From Helicobacteraceae bacterium (GTDB taxonomy: Bacteria > Campylobacterota > Campylobacteria > Campylobacterales > Sulfurimonadaceae), in the NCBI GenBank assembly GCA_021163845.1, contig JAGGTH010000077.1:38009-102008 (forward strand): DNA of 64,000 nt, written 5' to 3'. The notes below the pieces were generated by a model, which saw nothing but the letters and a program-made list of their open reading frames with translations, was not told where the DNA came from and searched no databases. Positions 50,351-58,959 of this stretch are shown here, in pieces. Position 1 is the stretch's first letter; each line of letters starts with the position of its first letter. The translations under genes and the position numbers were made by a program.

Positions 50351-51739
50351 TTAGCTATTTGCTGCAATCGCATTTGCGATACGCTGCAAAGTCTCATCCT
50401 TACCAATAATCGCCATCACGCTATCAAGTCCTGGTCCACTCATCTTACCAAGGAGTGCAACACGAAGAGGCTGTCCAATTTTGCCAAAACCTATCTCCAT
50501 TGCATCGACTACCTCTTGCATCACATCATGATAATCAGTTGGCAGGTGAAGCTCACGCGCTTGATTGAGTTTGGCTCCAAAAGTATTAAGGATCTCTACA
50601 GAATCTGATTTGAAAGCTTTTTTGATCGCTTTTTCATCGTATGACTCTGGAGTATCTAAAATCTCAGTGATGAGCGATTTGAGCTCTACGAGTGTTTTTG
50701 CACGCTCTTTGAGTGCGTCAAGTAAGATCTCTTTCTTATCATGGGATGTGAGTAAAAGGCCATATTGAGTAAGAAGATCTGCAAGCTCAGCGTTAGGTGT
50801 GTTTTTGATATAGTGAGCGTTGAGCCACTCTAATTTTTGGGTGTTGTAGATAGAGGCTGATTTGTTGATATCTTTTGGGTTAAAAAGCTCAATCATCTCC
50901 TCCATAGAAAAGATCTCTTGATCCCCATAGCTCCAACCAAGACGCACCAAAAAGTTCAAAAGTGCTTCGGGAGTGTAGCCCATCTCTTTATATGCCATTA
51001 CATCCGTAGCTCCATCACGCTTAGAGAGTTTTTTCCCTTCTGCATTGTGGATCATTGGGACATGGTAAAATTTAGGAACATCAAATTCGAGTGCTTCATA
51101 CACTATGATCTGCTTTGGAGTATTGGAGAGGTGATCGTCTCCGCGGATCACTTCGTTGATCCCCATAAGTGCATCATCTACTGCGACTACAAAGTTATAG
51201 GTTGGGCTTCCATCTGCGCGTGCGATAACAAAATCATCTAAGATATCTTCTGCTTGAAAGACCACATCCCCTTTGACCCCATCTTTGACCACAATAGCAC
51301 CTGTTTTAGGTGCTTTGATACGTACTACTGGCTCGATCCCCTCAGGTGGAATCCCTTTAAAATCACGGTAGCGCCCATCGTACATGGTGCGCTCTTTGTT
51401 TGCCATTTGTGTTTCACGAAGCACTTCAAGCTCCTCTTTGCTCATATAGCAGTAGTAGGCTTTGTCCTCATCAAGAAGTTTTTGGATATATTTTGCGTAG
51501 ATCTCGCCTCTTTGTGATTGGTAGGTGATCTCTCCATCATGCTTGAGACCAAGCCATTCAAAAGCGTGTAAGATCGCCTCAGCTGCCTCTTGAGAGTTTC
51601 TTGCTTTATCTGTGTCTTCGATACGGAGAACAAACTCCCCTTTATTTTTTTTAGCCCACAGATACGAAAAAAGAGCAGTGCGTAAACCACCGATGTGTAA
51701 ATAGCCTGTCGGACTTGGAGCAAAACGTGTTACAACCAT
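50351..51739 (-). CDS. gltX: glutamyl-tRNA synthetase
   Basis: 462 residues. Class I motifs: VTRFAPSPTGYLHIGGLRTALFSYL (HIGH-like HIGG), RIEDTDKARN, EGKKLSKRDGATDV (KLSKR), LGWSYGD. Campylobacterota often carry two gltX paralogues (one charging tRNA-Gln with Glu for the amidotransferase route); which one this is cannot be settled here. Confidence 0.96.
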   Translation of the reverse strand: MVVTRFAPSPTGYLHIGGLRTALFSYLWAKKNKGEFVLRIEDTDKARNSQEAAEAILHAFEWLGLKHDGEITYQSQRGEIYAKYIQKLLDEDKAYYCYMSKEELEVLRETQMANKERTMYDGRYRDFKGIPPEGIEPVVRIKAPKTGAIVVKDGVKGDVVFQAEDILDDFVIARADGSPTYNFVVAVDDALMGINEVIRGDDHLSNTPKQIIVYEALEFDVPKFYHVPMIHNAEGKKLSKRDGATDVMAYKEMGYTPEALLNFLVRLGWSYGDQEIFSMEEMIELFNPKDINKSASIYNTQKLEWLNAHYIKNTPNAELADLLTQYGLLLTSHDKKEILLDALKERAKTLVELKSLITEILDTPESYDEKAIKKAFKSDSVEILNTFGAKLNQARELHLPTDYHDVMQEVVDAMEIGFGKIGQPLRVALLGKMSGPGLDSVMAIIGKDETLQRIANAIAANS

Positions 51740-51831
51740 GAAAAACCTTTAAAGAAATAATGGTCGAATTTTAGGCTAGTATTGGTTAAAAGTTGGTAAA
51801 ATAATCCTTAAATTAAAAGAAATGGAACTCT

Positions 51832-52668
51832 ATGATGAAATTATTTTTACCCCTCTTGCTTGTTGGCTCCCTGTATGCGCAGATCACCAATGGAGTTGCT
51901 ATCATTGTCAAAGGGGAAGCGATCACTCTTTATGAGATCCAAAAAGAGATGGAGCTTGCCAAGATCGACGCCAAAAGAGCGAGTGATGCACTGATTCGTA
52001 AAAAGCTTGAAGAACAAGAAACGCAGGAGAGAAAAATATCTGTAACATCTGAAGAGGTGTATGATGATATTAAAAAAACAGCCGCTGCAAACAATATGAG
52101 TGTAAGTCAGTTTTATGATGCAGTGCGAGAGTCTAATGGACTGAGTTCAACTGAGCTCAAAGAGAAGATAAAAGAGAAATTACTCTCCCAAAAACTTTAC
52201 GCTTCAATAGCTTATTCTGCAGTCTCTGAGCCAAGTGAGGGTGAGATCAAGGAATATTATGCCCTTCACAAAGAGGAGTTTTCCCATCCAAATACTTTTG
52301 AGGTAACCATCTATAGTGCTGGAGATGGTTCAAGACTCCAAGAGAAGATCGATAATCCTATGTTTTATGCTCCAGATGTGCATACAGAAAAACAAACACT
52401 TCCTTATAACCGTATCTCACCTGAGCTCGCTTCTCTTTTAGAATCGACAAAAGTAGATAGTTTTACCCCTGTTGTTCCAGATGGAAAAGGGGGATTTTTT
52501 AGCTTCTACATCCATAGTGTTGAAGCTGCGCAAGAGGGAGATATTCAAGGTGCAAGAGATGAGATCATCAATGCGATCATGGCAGAAAAAAGAGAGCAAG
52601 TTTTAGGGGATTATTTCGCGAGACTACGCCATAATGCAGATATCAAGATCGTAAGAATGCCAGAGTAG
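51832..52668 (+). CDS. SurA/PpiC-like periplasmic chaperone
   Basis: 278 residues (277 if the second ATG is used). Signal peptide KLFLPLLLVGSLYA-Q. SurA-type N-terminal: NGVAIIVKGEAITLYEIQKEM, LIRKKLEEQETQERKISVTSEEVYDDI, ANNMSVSQFYDAV, LKEKIKEKLLSQKL. A parvulin-like part follows (PSEGEIKEYYALHKEEF) but the PPIase core is short and lacks clear catalytic His pairs. Outer-membrane protein folding helper, as for Cj1289/Peb4-like proteins. Confidence 0.85.
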   Translation: MMKLFLPLLLVGSLYAQITNGVAIIVKGEAITLYEIQKEMELAKIDAKRASDALIRKKLEEQETQERKISVTSEEVYDDIKKTAAANNMSVSQFYDAVRESNGLSSTELKEKIKEKLLSQKLYASIAYSAVSEPSEGEIKEYYALHKEEFSHPNTFEVTIYSAGDGSRLQEKIDNPMFYAPDVHTEKQTLPYNRISPELASLLESTKVDSFTPVVPDGKGGFFSFYIHSVEAAQEGDIQGARDEIINAIMAEKREQVLGDYFARLRHNADIKIVRMPE

Positions 52669-52726
52669 ACAAATATTTAAGATGAGTTTTGGTATCATTG
52701 AAACAGTTTTTTTAAAGGAATGTTAA

Positions 52727-53116
52727 ATGAAGAAAATAGTAATAAGTCTTAGTGCTTTTTTAATCTTAGGTCTCCAAGCGACGGATATCAACACAAATAT
52801 GCACACAATGAAAGAGGGTCTTGAAAGTATTCAAGATGGTTTTTTATACAATAGCCAAGAAGCGGTTGCAAGCGGAATTGTGCAGATCAAAAAAGCAAAT
52901 GAGATTTTTCATGATAAAGATTCAGTTGCAAAATATCTTCCAGAAGATAAAAAGAAGCTCGTAGGTGTTACACTTTTGAGTGCAAAAAGACTTAGCTCAG
53001 ATCTTGATGCGATGAGTGAATATTTGGCTCAGGGAAATATGCTCGAAGCTGCAGTACTGCATTCAGATATTATTAAAGACTGTACACGTTGTCACGCGAT
53101 CGTAAGAGGCTGGTAA
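52727..53116 (+). CDS. periplasmic monoheme c-type cytochrome
   Basis: 129 residues with signal peptide (KKIVISLSAFLILGLQA). A four-helix-type body (NTNMHTMKEGLESIQDGFLYN, VASGIVQIKKANEIFHD, SAKRLSSDLDAMSEYLAQGNMLEAAVLHSDII) ends in the heme motif C119-TR-C122-H123, the C-terminal placement typical of class II (cytochrome c'-like) proteins. AAAGGA ribosome site. Electron-transfer or gas-binding role undetermined. Confidence 0.85.
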   Translation: MKKIVISLSAFLILGLQATDINTNMHTMKEGLESIQDGFLYNSQEAVASGIVQIKKANEIFHDKDSVAKYLPEDKKKLVGVTLLSAKRLSSDLDAMSEYLAQGNMLEAAVLHSDIIKDCTRCHAIVRGW

Positions 53117-53146
53117 GGCTTTAGAGGGGATTTGAACACAACGGAA

Positions 53147-54487
53147 TTATCCGTTGTATCTCTCGAGGTATTTAGTATCGAAGTTATTTGTTATAAAATC
53201 TTCGTTTTCCATCATTTTGAGGTGGAATGGGATCGTTGTTTTGATCCCGCTTACTTTAAATTCGCTGAGTGCTCTATGCATTCTAGCAATAGCATCTGCT
53301 CTATCTTTTCCACGAACGATCAGTTTTCCGATCATAGAATCATAGATCATAGGTACGATATAGCCAGCGTGTGCATGAGAGTCGATTCTGACATCTTTTC
53401 CACCTGGTGCTACCCATTCTTTGATCTTCCCTGGACATGGCAAGAACTTGATAGGATCTTCTGCTGTGATACGACACTCGATTGAGTGTCCACGAAGTTT
53501 TACGCTCTCTTGAGCTGGAAGTTCTTTGCCCTCTGCGATCTCGATCATCATCTTGATAAGATCGAGGTCACTAACCATCTCAGAGACGCAGTGCTCTACT
53601 TGAAGACGCGTATTCATCTCCATAAAGTAAAAGTCTAGGTTTGCATCAAGTAAGAACTCGAAGGTACCAGCACCCTCATATTTTATATATTTTGTCGCTT
53701 GTACTGCTGAAGCCCAGAGTCTTTCTCTTACTTCTTGTGTGAGAACAACTGCAGGAGATTCTTCGATAAGTTTTTGGTGGCGTCTTTGCATAGAACAGTC
53801 ACGCTCACCCACGTGAAGAACATTACCATGTGCATCCGCCATGATCTGAACTTCGATGTGACGTGGATTTTTGATGAATTTTTCCATATAGATCGTGCCA
53901 TCGCCAAATGCTGTAACCGCTTCACTCTCAGCTGCTAAAAATGCATTTTCAAGATAGCCTTCCTCTTCGACAACACGCATACCACGTCCACCACCCCCTT
54001 GAGCGGCTTTTAGGATCACTGGATAACCAACTTCTGAAGCTCTTTTTTTTGCATCAGCGATATCTGTGATCGCTCCATCACTTCCAGGAACAACAGGGAC
54101 ACCTGCTGCGATCATTACATCTTTTGCTTTTGATTTGTCACTCATTAGAACCATAACTTCAGGAGTTGGTCCGATAAATTTGATCTTGTGGTGTGTACAG
54201 ATCTCAACAAAGTGTTGGTTTTCACTCAAAAAACCATACCCAGGGAAGATCGCATCACATTGACTGATCTCAGCTGCAGAGATTATTGCAGGGATATTCA
54301 AATAGCTTTTATTACTTGGACCGTCTCCGATACAAATCGCTGCATCTGCAAGTTTGAGATATTCACTCCCTTTGTCTGCTGTAGAGTAAACTGCTACAGC
54401 CTCCTTACCCATCTCTTTGATCGTTCTAATCGCACGAAGAGCAATCTCCCCACGGTTAGCAACTAAAATTCTTTTGATTTCAGCCAT
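53147..54487 (-). CDS. accC: acetyl-CoA carboxylase, biotin carboxylase subunit
   Basis: 446 residues: ILVANRGEIALRAIRTIKEMG, ATP-grasp loop KAAQGGGGRGMRVV, GERDCSMQRRHQKLIEESP, FYFMEMNTRLQVEH with the catalytic E/R pair, RGHSIECRITAEDP. Carboxylates biotin on AccB. Lies 4 bases after accB on the same strand. Confidence 0.97.
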   Translation of the reverse strand: MAEIKRILVANRGEIALRAIRTIKEMGKEAVAVYSTADKGSEYLKLADAAICIGDGPSNKSYLNIPAIISAAEISQCDAIFPGYGFLSENQHFVEICTHHKIKFIGPTPEVMVLMSDKSKAKDVMIAAGVPVVPGSDGAITDIADAKKRASEVGYPVILKAAQGGGGRGMRVVEEEGYLENAFLAAESEAVTAFGDGTIYMEKFIKNPRHIEVQIMADAHGNVLHVGERDCSMQRRHQKLIEESPAVVLTQEVRERLWASAVQATKYIKYEGAGTFEFLLDANLDFYFMEMNTRLQVEHCVSEMVSDLDLIKMMIEIAEGKELPAQESVKLRGHSIECRITAEDPIKFLPCPGKIKEWVAPGGKDVRIDSHAHAGYIVPMIYDSMIGKLIVRGKDRADAIARMHRALSEFKVSGIKTTIPFHLKMMENEDFITNNFDTKYLERYNG

Positions 54488-54491
54488 AGTG

Positions 54492-54935
54492 TTATATTTT
54501 CTCCACTATGAATAAAGGCATGTCGTACTCAACCGCTTGACCGTTTGTTGCTAAGATATCAATGATTTTACAGTCAAACTCAGCTTCTAGTTCGTTCATG
54601 ATCTTCATCGCTTCTAAGATCGCGACTACTTGACCTTTTTTCACAGTGTCACCCACTTTGACAAATGAAGGGGAGTCTGGTGATGGTGATGCATAAAAAG
54701 TCCCAACCATAGGGGAGAGAATAGCATCACCTGTGATCTCTGCAGGTGCCGCAGGAGCAGCTGGAGTCGAACTCACAGGGGCAGCTGGAGCTACTGGCGC
54801 AGGGGCTGTAACTGGCGCGAGTGTTCCTGTGTTTTTTTCTAGTTCGATTGAAAAATCGTCTTTCGTGATTTTCATTTTAGAAAGACCGCTCTCGTCAAAT
54901 TGACTCATGAGGGTTTTGATCTGTTTTGTGTCCAT
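54492..54935 (-). CDS. accB: acetyl-CoA carboxylase, biotin carboxyl carrier protein
   Basis: 147 residues. N-terminal KTLMSQFDESGLSKMKITKDDFSIELEK, Ala/Pro-rich linker, C-terminal biotinyl domain ILSPMVGTFYASPSPDSPSFVKVGD with biotin Lys in EAMKIMNELEAE. GGAG ribosome site upstream. accB-accC operon for malonyl-CoA synthesis. Confidence 0.97.
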   Translation of the reverse strand: MDTKQIKTLMSQFDESGLSKMKITKDDFSIELEKNTGTLAPVTAPAPVAPAAPVSSTPAAPAAPAEITGDAILSPMVGTFYASPSPDSPSFVKVGDTVKKGQVVAILEAMKIMNELEAEFDCKIIDILATNGQAVEYDMPLFIVEKI

Positions 54936-55069
54936 GTGTAATACTCCAAAATATATAAAAATTTGCGTTATAATACCATAATATAAATTAATTTCTTAGG
55001 AACCCTTCGATACTTTGAAGATTCAAAATGGGATAATCGGGTGTTCTAAAACCAATAAAAAAGATAAAA

Positions 55070-55519
55070 ATGTTAAGTGATCAAAACTTTATAAACATCG
55101 CAAAAGAGATAGCAACAGCCTCTAAATGTGTCTCTAAACAAGTGGGTGCAGTGATCGTAAAAGATGGGCGTGTTCTGAGCACTGGATATAACGGAACCCC
55201 CGCTGGATATATTAATTGTTGTGAGCATTGGGATGGGATCTACACAAAAGAGCATCACGAATGGTCAAAAACCTATGAGATCCATGCAGAGATGAATGCA
55301 ATTATCTGGGCTGCTAGAAAAGGGATCAGTATTGAAGATGCGACGATCTATGTCACCCTGGAGCCGTGCAGTGACTGTAGTAAAAATATCATTGCCAGTG
55401 GTATTAAGCGTATCGTCTATGCCAAACCTTACGAGCATAACCACTCCGAGGTGATCTCAAAGTTCATCCAAGACAATGGGGTGGTGATTGAGCAGCTCTC
55501 TGGGGATGAGAACCACTAG
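55070..55519 (+). CDS. dCMP/cytidine deaminase-family protein (ComEB-like)
   Basis: 149 residues. Zinc site HAEMNAI and EPCSDC; also GAVIVKDGRVLSTGYNGTPAGYINCCEHWD, a substrate loop typical of dCMP deaminases, and RIVYAKPY. Converts dCMP to dUMP for dTMP supply. Overlaps the convergent arsC-like gene by 4 bases. Confidence 0.92.
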   Translation: MLSDQNFINIAKEIATASKCVSKQVGAVIVKDGRVLSTGYNGTPAGYINCCEHWDGIYTKEHHEWSKTYEIHAEMNAIIWAARKGISIEDATIYVTLEPCSDCSKNIIASGIKRIVYAKPYEHNHSEVISKFIQDNGVVIEQLSGDENH

Positions 55520-55869
55520 TTTTTTAAAAACTCTTCTACCAAAGAGGGTGGGCGTGCAATAATTGCCTTGTCACCCTTGATGAGGATCGGGCGCTCTATA
55601 AGCTTGGGATGTAACACCATCGCTTCGATCAATCTCTCCTCATTCTCCTCTTTTTGAAGTTCGAGCTCTTTATAGATATCCTCTTTTGTTCGCATCAACT
55701 CTCTTGGAGTGATCCCTAGCATCTTTAAAAGTACTTTTATCTGCTCTTTATCAGGGGATTTTTCAAGATATTTGATGATATCCTTTTCACATTCATGCTG
55801 TTCTAAGAGGCTGAGTGCCTCACGTGATTTTGAGCATCTCGGGTTGTGCCAAATTGTAACTTTATTCAT
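55516..55869 (-). CDS. arsC: ArsC-family reductase
   Basis: 117 residues from ATG 55869 with AAAGGA upstream. Thioredoxin-like ArsC family: IWHNPRCSKSREAL with the active-site C12, KYLEKSP, TPRELMRTKEDIYKEL, MVLHPKLIERPILIKGDKAIIARPP. Full ArsC length and the conserved RPI segment. Arsenate reduction with glutaredoxin is the family role; no other ars gene is nearby, so YffB/Spx-like function is also possible. Confidence 0.85.
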   Translation of the reverse strand: MNKVTIWHNPRCSKSREALSLLEQHECEKDIIKYLEKSPDKEQIKVLLKMLGITPRELMRTKEDIYKELELQKEENEERLIEAMVLHPKLIERPILIKGDKAIIARPPSLVEEFLKN

Positions 55870-55938
55870 CAAATTTCCTTTTTTTTATCGCTATTTTACA
55901 CTATAATTGTTTTAAAAAAAAATGTGAGGCTCTCTGCT

Positions 55939-56439
55939 ATGGGATATGAATCAACTTACAAAAAATTAGCCGATTTTGGGCGCAATCTTTTAAGTAAAAC
56001 ATCTTTAGTGGATGGATTGCCACTCATATCAAAATATGCAAAAGAGGTAATAGGGGCTGATAGATGCTCTATATTTATCAATGATCTAGAAAAAAACGAG
56101 CTTTGGACGACACTTGCTGATGGTGTGGAGAAGATCGTCGTACCAAGAGATAGAGGGATCGTAGGACATACACTCAAAGCAAAGAAGCCTGTTGTTGCAA
56201 ATGATGCGTATTCTGATCCAAACTTTCTCTCGGATGTAGACAAAGAAACGGGATATAGCACAAAAAACCTCATTACGGCTCCTGTCTTTAATTCAAAACG
56301 AGAAATTATCGGGATACTTCAGCTCCTTAACAAAGAGGGTGGCTTTGATAATGAGGATGTGAAATTCATGATCTTTTTTGCACATTATATTAGTGGATTT
56401 TTAGAGCTAGTAAGCTTATATGAGCTAGAAAAAAAATAG
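55939..56439 (+). CDS. stand-alone GAF-domain protein 1
   Basis: 166 residues from ATG 55939. One GAF domain: LLSKTSLVDGLPLISKYAKEVIGADRCSIFINDLEKNELWTTLADGVEKIVVP, GIVGHTLKAKKPVVANDAYSDPNFL, KNLITAPVFNSKREIIGILQLLNK. No output domain. 17 bases before a paralogue, so a tandem duplication. It may bind a cyclic nucleotide or other small ligand and work through a partner. Confidence 0.85.
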   Translation: MGYESTYKKLADFGRNLLSKTSLVDGLPLISKYAKEVIGADRCSIFINDLEKNELWTTLADGVEKIVVPRDRGIVGHTLKAKKPVVANDAYSDPNFLSDVDKETGYSTKNLITAPVFNSKREIIGILQLLNKEGGFDNEDVKFMIFFAHYISGFLELVSLYELEKK

Positions 56440-56456
56440 AAAAAGGGCAAAAATAT

Positions 56457-56948
56457 ATGGAAAAGATACATGAAATAGCTGAATTTGGTAAAAAATTGAT
56501 GGCTTTGGAAAATATCGAAGAATCACTTGAACTCATAGCACAAGAAGCAAAGAGACTAGTGAGTGCAGATCGATGTTCTATTTTTATCGTGGATAAAGAG
56601 GATGGGATGTTGTGGACGCGTTTGAGTGATGGGATAGGTCGTATCGTGATTTCCTTGGACTCAGGGATCGTGGGTGACACCTATCAAAAGAAAGAACCTC
56701 AAATCGTCAATAGCCCTTATGATGACCCAAGGTTTTTGCCAAATATAGATAAAAAAAGTGGATATGTGACAAAAAATATATTGACCGTACCTATTTTTGA
56801 TTCTAAAAGAGAAGTGATCGGTGTGATCCAGCTACTTAATAAATTTCGCCGTGACTTTGAAGAAAAAGATCTAAATGCTGTGACATTTTTTGCAAACTAT
56901 GTAAGTGGAAGTCTTGAGCTTGTCCTTATGAGTGAAAAAAAAGCTTAA
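56457..56948 (+). CDS. stand-alone GAF-domain protein 2
   Basis: 163 residues, paralogue of the upstream gene with the same motifs in order (ADRCSIFIVDKEDGMLWTRLSDGIGRIVI, GIVGDTYQKKEPQIVNSPYDDPRFLPNIDKKSGY, KNILTVPIFDSKREVIGVIQLLNKF). Part of a three-gene run with the next methyltransferase gene. Confidence 0.85.
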   Translation: MEKIHEIAEFGKKLMALENIEESLELIAQEAKRLVSADRCSIFIVDKEDGMLWTRLSDGIGRIVISLDSGIVGDTYQKKEPQIVNSPYDDPRFLPNIDKKSGYVTKNILTVPIFDSKREVIGVIQLLNKFRRDFEEKDLNAVTFFANYVSGSLELVLMSEKKA

Positions 56949-56951
56949 ATA

Positions 56952-57824
56952 TTGCATACATCCCAAGAGATATTAGAGTATTTTCGATCGACTCCCTGCG
57001 CGAGTGGCGCATTTTTAGAGATCGAACTTCTAGAGAGTGATGTAGCGCGTATCGGCTACAAATCTTTTGTCGATCTTGCGCAACTTTTTTTGATGAAGAT
57101 GCATACACCTGTGCTTTGTGTAGAAAAAGAGAAAGTGATCTTGCGCTTTGAAAAGCTCGATGGCCAAAGCTCTTTTCATAAGGCGCAGCAGAGTGAAGAA
57201 AAATATGGCACACAAAGCGAATTTTTCCAGATAGATAAAACATCCCAGTTCTCTTTTTTATACCATTATCAACATGCGCTAGAGTTTGCCCAGCTCTCTT
57301 CAAAACAAAGAATCCTCAATCTTGGGATCAACAAAGGAGATGAATTTACGCTGATCCGTGATCTTTTGGGTGCCGAGAGTTTTGCCTCCAAAGAGTTTGT
57401 GGGCATAGACTATAGCGCTTCTGCTATCTCTTATGCAAAAGAGCAACTTCCAGAATCCAATGTACACCTCCATACGCATGACATTAATCATCTTGATACT
57501 CTTGAACTAGGAAAATTTGATTTGCTTATCTCTATAGGAACACTCCAAAGTTCTTCGCTGAGTTTTAATGAGAAGTTTATGCAGATCTATCAAAACCATC
57601 TTGAAAAAGGCGCTTCTATCATCCTAGGATTTCCAAATTGTCGCTGGATCGATGGGGAGATGATCTATGGAGCCAAGGCACCAAATTACCCTTTTTCTGA
57701 GATGAGTTTGGTGCTCAAAGATATTCACTTTTGCAAAAAATATCTTCAACAAAAAAAGTATCGTGTGATTGTTACGGGAAAAGATTATCTCTTTTTGAGC
57801 GCGCGAAAATTATACACATCTTAA
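56952..57824 (+). CDS. class I SAM-dependent methyltransferase
   Basis: 290 residues from a TTG 3 bases after the GAF 2 stop; no ATG fits. SAM-binding pattern: RILNLGINKGDEFTLIRDLLG (variant of LDLGCGxG), FVGIDYSASAISYAKEQLP, HTHDINHLDTLELGKFDLLISIGTLQ. N-terminal ~100 residues are unassigned. Target unknown. The C-terminal codons (YLFLSARKL) have a second, similar copy at 59098-59122, after the Hcp cassette. Confidence 0.82.
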   Translation: MHTSQEILEYFRSTPCASGAFLEIELLESDVARIGYKSFVDLAQLFLMKMHTPVLCVEKEKVILRFEKLDGQSSFHKAQQSEEKYGTQSEFFQIDKTSQFSFLYHYQHALEFAQLSSKQRILNLGINKGDEFTLIRDLLGAESFASKEFVGIDYSASAISYAKEQLPESNVHLHTHDINHLDTLELGKFDLLISIGTLQSSSLSFNEKFMQIYQNHLEKGASIILGFPNCRWIDGEMIYGAKAPNYPFSEMSLVLKDIHFCKKYLQQKKYRVIVTGKDYLFLSARKLYTS

Positions 57825-57905
57825 AAGTTTCCCAGCCATCATTAAGAAACACGTGATAAGATAATAAAATTAATTATTTTTTAATATATTATCAAAAGGT
57901 AGCGA

Positions 57906-58772
57906 GTGTCTTCGAAGATCAAACTATTTACAAGTTCCCAACATAACGATTTTATGTATCTTACTATCTATGGAACATCTCAAGGTCTCATATCCAAAGG
58001 GGCATCCTCTTCCGAATCTCTAGGAAATACATATAAGAACATACATGAAGATGAGATTATGGTTACACGTTGCTACTATGGAGCTTCAAACCTTACTCAC
58101 CAAGGCTCAGGGCGACCTTTAGGACAAGGCCATAGTGAAGCAGTGATGATAACCAAGAGTATTGACAAGAGCACACCCTTACTTCATAATGCTATGAACG
58201 GTGAACTTCTTAGTCTTGTGAAACTAAAATGCTACAGAAGCTCTGCATTAGGCTATCCTGAACACTACTACACGATTCTCTTAAGAAATGCACGGATTGT
58301 CGCTATGGAGACATCTAAGGGATTAAAAGATTCTACTCCCTTAGAAGATGTTTACTTCTCTTATGAAGAGATCATTATGGAACATGAAACAGCCCATACC
58401 TTATCGCAAAATAAATGGGGACACTCCCTTGCCCTCCATAAACAAAGGATGCAAGTTTTAAGAAATAGTGCAAATGGCTATAACACACTCATGACCTCTT
58501 TAGAAAAACGTAGAGAGTTTTTTAAAGAAAATCCCCACTACGGAGATGAAAAACTAAAAAACTTTTGGATGGTGTCCACATTACCCCTGAGTGCTAGCAT
58601 AACAGGAGTAGGAGTAATGCGAGCTGGTTGGTGGGCTTATCGGAATCCTATGTTAGTATATAGTGGAGCTTATGCACTTAATGATATATTAAACCCTAGT
58701 ATGCCAGCATCAAATCCTTACATACAAGGTTATCAAGGGTTAAATTCATTACGGGATTTGATAAATGACTAA
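57906..58772 (+). CDS. Hcp-family protein with C-terminal extension (putative T6SS Hcp-effector fusion)
   Basis: 288 residues, GTG start with AAAGGTAG upstream. Residues ~15-170 match Hcp tube proteins of the type FMYLTIYGTSQGLISKGASS, HEDEIMVTRCYYGA, AVMITKSIDKSTPLLHNAMNGE, VKLKCYRSSA, YYTILLRNARIVAMET, PLEDVYFSYEEIIMEHETA. Hcp alone would end there; 115 more residues follow: a helical linker (LALHKQRMQVLRNSA) and a small hydrophobic/aromatic tip with SASITGVGVMRAGWWAYRNP at 229-248. This is the layout of an evolved Hcp carrying a toxin. The next gene overlaps by 8 bases. Confidence 0.82.
   Translation: MSSKIKLFTSSQHNDFMYLTIYGTSQGLISKGASSSESLGNTYKNIHEDEIMVTRCYYGASNLTHQGSGRPLGQGHSEAVMITKSIDKSTPLLHNAMNGELLSLVKLKCYRSSALGYPEHYYTILLRNARIVAMETSKGLKDSTPLEDVYFSYEEIIMEHETAHTLSQNKWGHSLALHKQRMQVLRNSANGYNTLMTSLEKRREFFKENPHYGDEKLKNFWMVSTLPLSASITGVGVMRAGWWAYRNPMLVYSGAYALNDILNPSMPASNPYIQGYQGLNSLRDLIND
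58590..58649 (+). repeat. tip-junction repeat, copy 1
   Basis: 60 bases inside the Hcp fusion encoding SASITGVGVMRAGWWAYRNP; partner at 58965-59024 (88% identical, same orientation, 375 bases apart). Sequence on both sides differs. Confidence 0.8.
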
Positions 58773-58959
58773 AAACTGGGTAGGCTATATTGTAATTGTG
58801 ATGTTATTTTTCTTTCTGTCAAGTCAATATCCTTATTTTAATATGCAATATCAAAGAGAATTACTACTTGGACGTGGGGAAATCCCATGGGGAGGCTTAG
58901 CCTTTATAGTTAGTTTGGGTCTATATTATTTTGCTATAAAAGCTCGTAAAGAACCTTGA
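58765..58959 (+). CDS. small two-helix membrane protein, candidate immunity protein
   Basis: 64 residues: membrane helix about 5-21 (WVGYIVIVMLFFFLSS), a short loop, helix about 42-58 (GGLAFIVSLGLYYFAI), basic tail. Overlaps the end of the Hcp fusion by 8 bases, the arrangement of effector-immunity pairs. A two-helix inner-membrane protein would suit a membrane-active toxin. No homology is claimed. Confidence 0.65.
   Translation: MTKNWVGYIVIVMLFFFLSSQYPYFNMQYQRELLLGRGEIPWGGLAFIVSLGLYYFAIKARKEP

Noticed and set aside
54936..55069. tRNA or small RNA in the gap before the deaminase gene
   Set aside because: No cloverleaf or clear hairpin with T-run could be folded by eye.
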